The translations under genes were made by a program, and so were the position numbers. A DNA stretch of 64,000 nt from Euptelea pleiosperma (Eukaryota; Streptophyta; Magnoliopsida; Ranunculales; Eupteleaceae), in the NCBI GenBank assembly GCA_035048495.1, contig CM068540.1, positions 4,324,829 to 4,388,828 of the forward strand. Direction: 5' to 3'. Under the pieces are notes generated by a model that was given only the letters and a program-made list of their open reading frames with translations, did not search any database and was not told the DNA's origin. The first letter of the stretch is position 1; each line of letters starts with the position of its first letter. Positions 23,873-32,974 of this stretch are shown here, piece after piece.

Positions 23873-24392
23873 GATTATATACAGGTTTTGAATGTATATT
23901 GTGAGTTTGTGAATGTTTCAAGGATACATACAGGTTCTGATGTATATTGCGAGTTTTTGTATGTTTGGTTCTGATGTATATATATTTTGAGTTTTTGAAT
24001 GTTTGGTTCAGACGTATATTATGACTTTCTGAATGTTTCAAGAATTACATGCAAGTTCTGAATGTATATTGTGAGTTTCTGAATGTTAAGGATTATAATA
24101 CAGGTTCTGAATGTATATTGTGAGTTTCTGAGTATTTCAAGGATTATATACAGGTTCTGAATGTATATTGTGAGTTTCTGAATGTTTCAAGGATTATATA
24201 CAGGTTCTGATTTATATTTTGAGTTTATGAATGTTTTAGGATTATATATAGGTTTTGAATGTATATTGTGAGTTTTTGAATGTTTCAAGGATTATATACT
24301 GGTTCTGAATGTATATTGCGTGTTTTCTGAATGTTTCAAGGATTATAAACAGGATCTGAAGTATATTGTGAGTTTCGGAATGTTTGGTACAT
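23873..24392 (+). repeat. Minisatellite, about 47-bp unit, 11 units
   Basis: Eleven tandem units share GGTTCTGAATGTATATTGTG, AGTTTCTGAATGTTTCAAGG and ATTATATACA. The middle units (about 24050-24200) are nearly identical and the outer units diverge, as expected from unequal exchange. It starts exactly where the duplicated foldback copy ends. The repeats are untranslated debris inside the CACTA. Confidence 0.85.
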
Positions 24393-25958
24393 CATTTACT
24401 GTGTCTGCAAATACCTAGTTAGTGAATGTGTTGTTTTGATAGATTTAAGCCAGCATTTGATTATCTGAGGGTTCAATCAACAACCCATTTATGGTGTATG
24501 GTCTTTATAGTACTACAACTTACCCACTTCAGTTTTTGTATAATTCAAAAAATTTATTGCTTTTAGGGTTTTTGTTGATACTTATTTGTGTGAATTCCAA
24601 AAGGGTCTATGCAATTGCCCTTTTTTCTGGTGGTTGTTGGGTATTGCATTTGAAGCTTCAACAACTCTTTTGCTTTTATTAAGGTTTCTCTAAATACCAT
24701 TGTTGTTGTTCTGTGTTATTGATTGAAGCTTCAGATGAGCCTTATTTGGATTTGAATTATAGAAGTTCAAGTTTGTTTGAATCCAATCCAAGTTTGTTTG
24801 GATTGCCTTGTTTTACCAATATTTTCTGTACTGACATGAAGAGAGGTTTCTACAAGGAAGTTATCTAATAGCCATCGATGAAAATCCCGCAAGGGAGGTG
24901 AAGAACCAATTTCAGTTAGCCCAACAAGTTCTATCTAGTTATTTGAAGAAAACATTTAGAAGGTTTTATTATTTTCTTTTCGTTTAATTTTATTTCAAAT
25001 TGATGATTTTGTATTATTAGCCTATGCTTTCTGATTGACATGCTTTTGCATTGGCAGCTCAATAACCTGATTGATATGAGGGTATTTTTTTTATCATAAT
25101 CTTATAGTTTAATTTGGATGTTATGAGTTCTGTTAGAGATTCCTAGTTCTTGCTCATGTATAGGCTGCTCAATAACATATATGGAATGTGCTAGATTAGT
25201 TTATGTTTTATATTACATTAGAAAGGTATACATTGTGTGATTTCATAAACCTGTAACAACCTTGACACCGTTTTGCTATACCCATGGTATAGTGCCTGAC
25301 GAGTCTTTGTGGTCTATGTTACATGGCTTAGATTGACTCTAGGTGGTGTATATCTTGTGTAAATTACTAGAGACCTAGTCATCCCTCCCTTAGAGATATA
25401 AACTGCCCATTTGAGGATTGTTATTTGTTAGGTTGTTTATCTTGCTCAGTGAGTTGGATGTTTATGTATTGAAGAGATGTACTGGTTACATTAATCTCTC
25501 CATACATGTCTATGTCATTTGCTAGCATGATATGTTTCTTACAAATAACTATTTTTGAATTGTCCAGAGTGAACAGTTCAGGAATTGATATTTGTTATGT
25601 GTTGTATACATGAATTGTATAAACTGGTTCAAAATCTGGTAACATTTCCTCATTATTCCCCGGATATATGACTTTTTGTTATCTTTTATGCATCGATTAT
25701 CTACGATAGTTAGATTGGCATGAAAATCAACACAAAATGTCTATATATTTGGGGAAATGCGTCGAAATGCTGTCGAATTTTGAACAAGTACATACAATTC
25801 ATGTATGCGAACAACACATAGCAAAATCAATTCTTGAATGGGTTAGAGTTTGACCAAGAGGCAGTTGAACTTAGGTACTCAAATTAAAACTAAAGTAATT
25901 AATGCATAACATTGTATCTCCTAGTGCACTACATGGCGTCATCAATTAGTAAAGGAGG

Positions 25959-27866
25959 ATGACGTTGGATGATCGAACAACGGCGGAATACGCAAAGGGA
26001 GTTGCTTCATTTCTAGAGTTTACGGTGGAGAATTGTGATGGTTATAATAAGTTTTCGTGTCCGTGTGTTAAATGTCGAAATGGAAAAGGGATGGTCAACC
26101 TCCACATGATTTCAGAGCATTTGTTTGAAAATGGTATTGATCGATCGTACACTACATGGTATTTTCATGGAGAAAGAAAACCTTCCAGCAATGAACAACC
26201 AGCAACAAGAGAATCAGTTGTTGAAAATGATTGTGCGGACAATCCAAGGATGGATGAACTTGTGAATGATGAATTTGGAAGAATTGGTGAACAAGCTGAT
26301 GCATTTATGGATGATATCTTAAGAATGAAGGCACGCCAAATTTCCATGGTCCTCAAGTGAACGAAGAGAATAAATATAAGTCATTACTCGATGATGCAAA
26401 ACAACCATTGTACCCTTCTTGCCTAAAAGAATTCACAAAGTTGTCAGTTATTGTTGAGTTGTATAATCTGAAGGTACGTCATTCCTGGTCAGACAATAGT
26501 TTTGGTGAACTCCTTGAGTTGGTTAAGAGTTGTTACCAGAAGGAAATACATTACCAGGAAAATTTTATGATGCTAAGAAAATGATAAAAGATTTGGGCAT
26601 GACTTATGATCAGATACAAGTATGTTCAAGTGATTGTATTCTATTTTGGAAAGAGCATAAAGACAAACAAAGTTGTTTAGTATGCGGTGTATCTAGATGG
26701 AAGTCTGAGTATGTGGCACAGAAGCAACGTAAACCAGTCCCTACGAAGGTTTTGAGATATTTTCCTCTGACACCAAGGCTTAAGAGACTTTATAGGTTAG
26801 TACTCAATTTTAAAGGTAAGTTCATTCTTGATTGAAACCATTTGACCCTTATGTAGTATTCAATTGTACTTTGGTGTGCAGTGTTCAACGGATATGTAAT
26901 GAAATGACTTGGCATGCGAGAGCGGAACAATCAAGTGGTGTCATGCGACATCCCGTTGATTCCTCAACTTGGAAATCTGTAGATTATACATGGCCAGATT
27001 TTGCTCTTGAAAAATGTAATGTCCGTTTAGGAGTTGCAGTTGATGGAGTCAATCCTTTTGGCAATCTAAGTAGTCTTCAAGTACTTGGCCTGTAATCATA
27101 GTGCTATATAATTTACCCCCCTCGATGTGCATGAAAAGAGAGTTCTCGATGTTGACCGTATTGATACCTGATCCAAAAGGGCCGGGTAAGAACATTAACA
27201 TCTATTTACAACCAGATCGCTAAGTTGAAGGAGTTGTGGTCTAATGGGGTATCGGTGTACGATGTTCTTCGTAACGAAACTTTTGTTCTAAGAGTTATTC
27301 TGCTGTGGGCAAATCATGATTTTCCAGCGTATGGAAGTTTATCAGGTTGTGTAACACATGGTTACTTTGCTTGCCTTGTATGTGGTGAGGGAACCGTTGC
27401 CGAACATCTGAAGAACAGTTAGAAGATGTGCTATATGGGTCATTGAAGATTTCTTCCAACTGGTCATGTCTTCAGGACCCAAAATGCATCTTTCAATAAT
27501 AAAGTCGAAGAGGGTTGATGTCCTCGTCGGTTGACTGGGATTGAAGTTGAAGAGAACGTGCGCGGTATCCAGATGGATGTTGGCAAATCAAAAGAGAAAA
27601 AACGAAAAACGAGTGAAGATGTGTTGGACAATGAGAATAGCGCTTGGTACAAAAGGTCCATCTTTTTCGAATTGCCATACTGGAAGGAAATCAATATTCG
27701 TCATAACTTGGATGTCATGCACACTGAGAAGAATGTTGCTGAAAACCTACTGTCAATGATTTTAGAAGTGAAAGATAAAACGAAAGTTGGAGCAAGTGCT
27801 CGTGAAGATCGAGTAGTAGTCAGCCGGGGGTACTTACAAACCCCTGGTAAGTCCATATATACTTAG
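25959..27866 (+). pseudogene. CACTA transposase (TNP2 / Transposase_21), frameshifted
   Basis: The first frame (25959-26360) carries a transposase-associated domain with the Cys pattern FSCPCVKCRNGKG and HLFENGIDRSYTTWYFHGE. Subsequent frames carry the TNP2 core: DCILFWKEHKDKQSCLVCGV and SRWKS (26530-26835); PVPTKVLRYFPLTPRLKRLY; MTWHARAEQSSGVMRHPVDS and VRLGVAVDGVNPFGN (26832-27095); LPPSMCMKREFSMLTVLIPD-PKGPG (about 27115-27190, other frame); ELWSNGVSVYDVLRNETFVL and ANHDFPAYGSLSG (27225-27422); LDVMHTEKNVAENLL (27531-27866). At least four frame changes make it non-functional. The region between 27422 and 27531 also reads as TNP2. Confidence 0.88.
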
Positions 27867-28180
27867 AATTCAAATAAACATTAGCTTAAAATTGTATTTA
27901 TTGAAGCTCATATTACTAACTAAAATTTTACATTTGATTGCGAGGCACATACACTGCTCATCGTGTTGATCAATGGGAAAAAAGAAGATGGTGCTAATCT
28001 AATGCCACGTAGCTTTGGTGTTTCAAAGACAAAGCGAGTAGTAATCAGCCAGGGGTACCTACAAACCCCTAGTAAGTCCATAGTTCTTGGAATTCAAACA
28101 TACATTAGCTTAAAATATATTATTTATTGATAACAAATTACTAACTAAAATTTTACATTTGATTGCGAGGCACATACAAA
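27809..28180 (+). repeat. Tandem duplication at the 3' end of the transposase
   Basis: Two units, about 27809-27955 and 28035-28178, share CGAGTAGTA(G/A)TCAGCC, ACAAACCCC(T)GGTAAGTCC and an identical tract TACTAACTAAAATTTTACAT plus TTGATTGCGAGGCACATAC. Each copy contains a possible splice donor (CCCCT(G/A)GTAAGT), so an exon-intron border was duplicated. Confidence 0.75.
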
Positions 28181-28353
28181 TCGAGCATATTAAGTAATTT
28201 GCTATACATACTGCTTTGTATGGTAAGTTAGGGAACCATGATAGGTAAAAGTTGGCAAATATAGAAGCCTCGGTTAGTCAACAGACCTATTTTTGTGCCA
28301 ACTTGGACTGCCTCTATTTGGTGCACTTCAACTGATTTTGTGTTTTCTTGCAG

Positions 28354-28477
28354 GATCTTGATGCCAATCTTTACTAGAGACGTTGATGAAGGCATTCCGT
28401 ACTCAACTGTTGGCCTGAATATGAGTCGTATTGAAGCATTGAAGACACAACTTGTCTTTTGGGACATGGGAGGTCAG
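28354..28477 (+). pseudogene. ARF-related GTPase exon fragment captured in the CACTA
   Basis: A 124-nt exon-like block lies between an acceptor (TTTTCTTGCAG) and a donor (CAG|GTATGT). It encodes IPYSTVGLNMSRIEALKTQL followed by VFWDMGGQ. This resembles the switch I (TVGLN) and switch II (WDxGGQ) region of ARF-family GTPases, and the TVGLN..RIE spacing is closest to ARF-related protein 1 (GB1/ARFRP1 type). The P-loop and guanine-specificity exons are absent, so it is a fragment. YMMVLDASVAKG at about 28520-28560 could be a decayed next exon (usual YVIDA) but is weak. Intron-like borders suggest capture at the DNA level. It could have been transcribed with the transposase. Confidence 0.55.
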
Positions 28478-29375
28478 GTATGTCAAATCTCTCCCCAACT
28501 AACCATTAAATTTGCTGCATCATATATGATGGTTCTAGATGCAAGTGTTGCAAAGGGGAGGAGACACAAGTATACTTGCATAGGTGAGTACTCCACCGAA
28601 TTGCATGCTAGTTGAATATTTCAATGTAGAATGAAAGATCCTCGTTCTATGACAATAAGATGGTGATGTATGAGTTTTTGAGAGAAGAAGAGTAAACGGA
28701 ACCAACCACAAAAGGTGTCTATAGACTCTAGGGTTTGTGTGAAGCTTGTAGTGGCTGCACACAGTTAGCAGCCCCACCAAAAAAACTATCTTTTATAATA
28801 CGTGCTGCAAGATGAAAAGGTTTTACATTGAGAAGTAACCTTCTCAAAATAGAATTGTCAACAAGCTAAGTTTCCTTGAGCAGAGAAATCTCTACATATG
28901 CATTCCAATCTTCTATCTACACCTTTATTTAGAGTTCTGTTCTTAATAGGCTCCTTCATGGGTTCATTTTTTATCGTGAGATTTAAGCATTATTTGTGGA
29001 TCCATAAGACAACGAGTTGGATATTTGTGTTGTGTCCCATCATTTAGATATCCTGCTAGCTGAATGGACATGCACCAACTGTATAGAAGCATGCTAATAT
29101 TTCTCGATTTATACTTGTAACGTGTATGAACCATATGCATCCTTTTATATTGCTTATTGCCTTTTGAACTCCTACTATATTTCGTTCCTAACAATCGTGT
29201 TATATAGAATATTGTTGTAATGACTGCAAATCTTAAATGTTTTATTCAATTTAGCTTGTCCTAAAGCCAGAAAAGTAATGTTTAACTTTAATAAATTTGT
29301 GTATTTAACAATAATTTCAATTAGTATGATAGCTAGTATATGGAAGGTCTAAGGAGTCATACATTAACTTAGAAT

Positions 29376-31004
29376 TGTAAGAAATATTTTCATATTCAAT
29401 TTGGTAAAAATTCTGTTTGACATAAAAAATATTCTTGTAATCGTTCCTACGAGCACTAGTGTAGTAGTGTGGAGATGTCGTGGTACACATACTTCGCCAA
29501 CTACGTGAAGACTAAAAGACAAAGACAGCAAGAATTAGACGGTTGATGACAGGAGTCATCTGAGTAACTGTCGTTTTATCAGTTAATGATCATGTACGCT
29601 CGATTAGGAAGGTAAGTGACTTAGTGGCTATAGGAGTTGGTTAAAATAAACAAAAATATAATGATCAAACTTAGTCATTGGACAGACCCGAGTCTAAGTC
29701 AATTAAATTGACTAATGGGATAGTCCAATCGATTGGACATTAATTCCCAATCGATTGGACACAGCCCAATCGATTGGAGACTCTGTGTAATCAATTGGAA
29801 ACTATGAGACAAACTTATTTCAGCCCAATCGATTGGAGACTCTGTGAAATCGATTGGAGCCTTCGGGACAGAAACCTATCTGAGTCAAATCGATTGGAGA
29901 CTCTGTGAAATCGATTGGAGCATTCGGGACAGAAACTTTTATAAGTCAAATCGATTGGAGAACCCTGTGCAATCGATGGGTGCTTTCGGAATAGAAATCT
30001 TATTGAGCCCAATCGATTGGACACTTATCCCCAATCGATTGGACCCAGTGTACAATCGATTGGACCATGCACAGAATTAGTTTTTCTCATATCCGAAATT
30101 CTTGGTTCCATCATCCTACGTTCTACACGACTCAGGGTCTTAGAATTCTATAAATAGAATCCTTCTATGCCTTCTCCAAACACACACAGAGACACAGAGT
30201 GACTCAATCTTCAAGAGAGAGAAGAAAATGTTATATTTATTAGAGTGTCCATTCGAAGAGCAAGAAGCTTGTTTTCCATTCACATCTTGTGATCTTGTTA
30301 TCTTCTTGATCAAAGCGAATGGCTTGATCCTTTTCTCAGCTTAGGTCTTCCACTTCTATATATGACCTAGTAGCTTGAGTGTACCAGTGTGACTCAACAC
30401 CATTTGAGCAACTTAGGGTTCAAGGTGTACTGAATCCTTCACCTTCTGCAAAGGCGGGAGTGTTGAGAATTAAGATCGGAGGAGCAGATTGACGGTGGGT
30501 TTGGGGTGTACCAAACCGAACAAGCGAATAAGGCTTCTTGGCTGGAAGGGCGCGCATGGATTCATAACGTTGATTCAGAGGACGTGGACGCATCGGCAGT
30601 AGGCCTTGGCTAAGGTTGGAAGTTGTATTTGCAACGATGTTGCGTAAGTAACCTTTGTTTTGTTTAACTTTTCAGTTAATGATACTTTCCGTCTAGATGT
30701 GGTCCCATGATTTTTCCTTGACTAAGGTTTCCACGTAAAAATCTCGTCTAGTATGACTGTTTGTTTGTATTCCACAATATATTTCGATTAGATCAAACGA
30801 TAAAAATAACATATACCACGGAGGTATATTCAATTTGAGTCGGTTGTGATAATATTTTATCAAACAACTAAGGCATGCGATTTTATTCCCTTACCATCGT
30901 CTAGTAAAACTGTGTAGGTATAATTAATTTTAAATACCTAATCAACCCCCCCTCCCCCCCTTCTAGGTATATTGAGTTAAAGAGAACGGACCAGTAAAAT
31001 TTCA
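29376..31004 (+). mobile_element. Copia solo LTR, 1629 bp, with 5-bp TSD
   Basis: Begins TGTAAGAAATATT and ends AAAATTTCA (TG..CA). The flanks AGAAT at 29371-29375 and 31005-31009 are identical. The U3 contains a palindrome array (29727-30065), a TATA box TCTATAAATAG near 30149, and a C-run (CCCCCCCTCCCCCCC) about 50 bp before the end, as in the Copia LTR at 1533-2839, which shares the AATTTCA terminus. No internal region or primer site follows, so this is a solo LTR left by LTR-LTR recombination after insertion into the CACTA. Confidence 0.85.
29727..30065. repeat. Array of CCAATCGATTGG palindromes in LTR U3
   Basis: The block AATCGATTGGA occurs 11 times perfectly plus two degenerate forms (AATCAATTGGA, AATCGATGGG). 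Many carry the full palindrome (C)CAATCGATTGG. Spacing alternates, with linkers GACTCTGTG(A/C) and CATTCGGGACAGAAAC. It lies about 85-420 bp upstream of the TATA box, a position suited to a dimeric transcription-factor or enhancer array. A frame through it reads as a repetitive peptide but is a shadow. Confidence 0.85.
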
Positions 31005-32309
31005 AGAATTCCTCTTCCCCTGTTGTCTGTATTCCTCTCCCTCTGAGTCAAATATTGTTATCTACTTGTAGATCCCATAATGTATAATCTTCTGAGGCTG
31101 CCATGGCTTAAAACATAGGTGCACTACTAAGGAAAGTACAACTTTTGGGAGGATTGATCTCTCAACATGGGAGGCTTATTACACCTTTTTGACTTTAACC
31201 AGGACAACACCTTCCAAAAACGGTCCATGAACAGAACCCATTATTCATGTCTAACCCATAATTGAGTCTCTACACTACGAACTTGTGGAAAATGTACTCT
31301 AGTCTTTGTATTTGATATCTGAAACATTCTTACATTCACGTGGTAGTATTAACGCTAGTGCAAGAACACTAACAGTACACATTTGGTATGGATACCTATA
31401 TACTATCATATTGTTTTGGTTGTTTCATGTCTAATATTGTATCGGTAATTACAAGTATGGACATGGTAGAGTGAGGAAAGGTCCAAAGAGTACCAAATCA
31501 AATGTTAATGTTGTGGACAATGCACCTAGAAGAATTGTTTTGCCATTCCAATCTCTTTCACTTGTGTTCAATCGTGTGAATTGCTACGTCGGTATGCCTA
31601 CTGTAAGTCACTTGTCTCAAGTACTCAGTGAACACATTTTTCAGAGAGTTTTCTTCTTTCTTTAACCCAGACAGCATCAGTGCAAAATAAATAAATAAAT
31701 AATTTCTATGTAAAAGATTGACACATTGCTTATTATCAGATATCAATTTCCTTCTTAATTATTGCTAATCTAAACTAACTACATACAAGCTAGTCTTGAA
31801 GATTGGAACAGATGATTTGTCTCATCTAGCACCACACTCTCTTAGCACAATTGTATAGAATGGGTCTACCAAACATTTGTTCTATTTCAAATTCGCACCC
31901 TACTAGCTAGTAGGGTTAAATGGCACTTGGAAGCACTAAAAATGAAGTTCTTGAGGTTAGCAACTTTAGCTACAAAACTACATCTTATTGTGACAGATCT
32001 TGAATTCTTAGTTGTAAAATTAGATCTTAATTGTAGGACTGATCATTCCAATTAATATAGAATATTTAGGTTCAATGATCCATAAGACAAAGGGTTATAT
32101 AGAATGATTCATGTCCTGGCAAACAACACAATATTCTATATAACTCGTTGTCTTATGGATCATTCCAATATAGTATGATTCATGTTTTGGGACTCTTTAG
32201 ATTATATAGAGACAACAGTTCTTATGTTATTGTGGATGTAATTGACCAACAGGGGGATTAGAACTTGCAGGTTATACGTTATGAGGATCTAAAGCACAAT
32301 TTTTTTTAG
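31005..32309. other. CACTA interior, right part, mostly unrecognised
   Basis: 31438-31610 encodes KYGHGRVRKGPKSTKSNVNV and APRRIVLPFQSL in one plus-strand frame, basic and possibly part of a second (TNPA-like) transposon protein, but I cannot confirm this. 32080-32165 is a hairpin: GATCCATAAGACAA..TTATATAGAAT faces ATTCTATATAA..TTGTCTTATGGATC. The same GATCCATAAGACAACGAGTT occurs once more near 29000. Otherwise no gene seen. Confidence 0.4.
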
Positions 32310-32974
32310 CAATTTTTAATGTTTGCAACGGCTCAAAACCGCTTCAAACTTTTTTCTTGGAACGGTTATAAACAGTTTCAAACTTTTCAAAATCTTTCAT
32401 AATTATACTTTGCAACGGTTTAAAATCGTTGCGTACTTTTACATAATTGTGTCAAAAAAAAGTTTGCAACGGTTCCAAACCATTGCATAGTTATGGTTTA
32501 AGACGATTTTAAACCGTTGCTTAATTTTAAATGATTTATTACTGTGACAAACATATGTTTAAAACGGTTCACAACCATTGCATAATTTTGATTTGCAACT
32601 GTTTTGAACCATTGCGTCATTTTAAATGTTTTATAAATGTGATAAAACATATGTTAGAAATGGTTCAAGTCCGTTGCATAATTACGATTTCAAACGGTTT
32701 TGAACCGTTGTTACTTGGGAACGGTTCAAAACCATTGCAAATCGTAACTATGCAACGACTTTGAACTGTTTCTAATTTCCCTTGACCAACGGTTTTGAAC
32801 CGTTGCAATTGTGAAAACAGTTCAGAACTGTTGCAAATATGTTTTTTTTCTAAAATTCAGAACAGAAAGGACCGTTGCAAATGATATGTGAAACAGAACC
32901 GTTTCAAGCAAAACTGAAATGCCACTATTTGCAATAGTTTTGGACCATTGCAAATAAGCAGTTTTGGTGTAGGG
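32310..32974. repeat. CACTA right subterminal repeats
   Basis: A dense array, longer than the left one, of words such as TGCAACGGTTTNAAACCGTTGC in both orientations. It ends in the inverted CACTA terminus TTTTGGTGTAGGG. Confidence 0.85.

Larger units (their letters stand above)
21785..32974. mobile_element. CACTA (En/Spm) transposon, 11.19 kb, inserted in a LINE
   Basis: The left end CACTACACCAAAATTGCC and the right end (reverse complement CCCTACACCAAAACTGC) are inverted; 24 of the first 30 bases agree, and the right end has a CACTA to CCCTA change. The flanks AAT at 21782-21784 and 32975-32977 give the expected 3-bp target duplication. Both ends carry arrays of subterminal AACGGTTTNAAACCGTTGCA words. 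The interior holds degraded TNP2 transposase on the plus strand and several later insertions (solo LTR, foldback MITEs, minisatellite). Frameshifts in the transposase make it non-autonomous now. Confidence 0.9.

Noticed and set aside
29727..30065. Possible CRISPR-like array of palindromes and spacers
   Set aside because: Plant nuclear DNA; the linkers are themselves repeated and irregular in length, and the array lies inside an LTR U3.
29815..30080. Repetitive SNRLGSIRF-like and FGTETYLSQIDW-like peptides on both strands
   Set aside because: Produced by the CCAATCGATTGG array in LTR U3, not a protein repeat.
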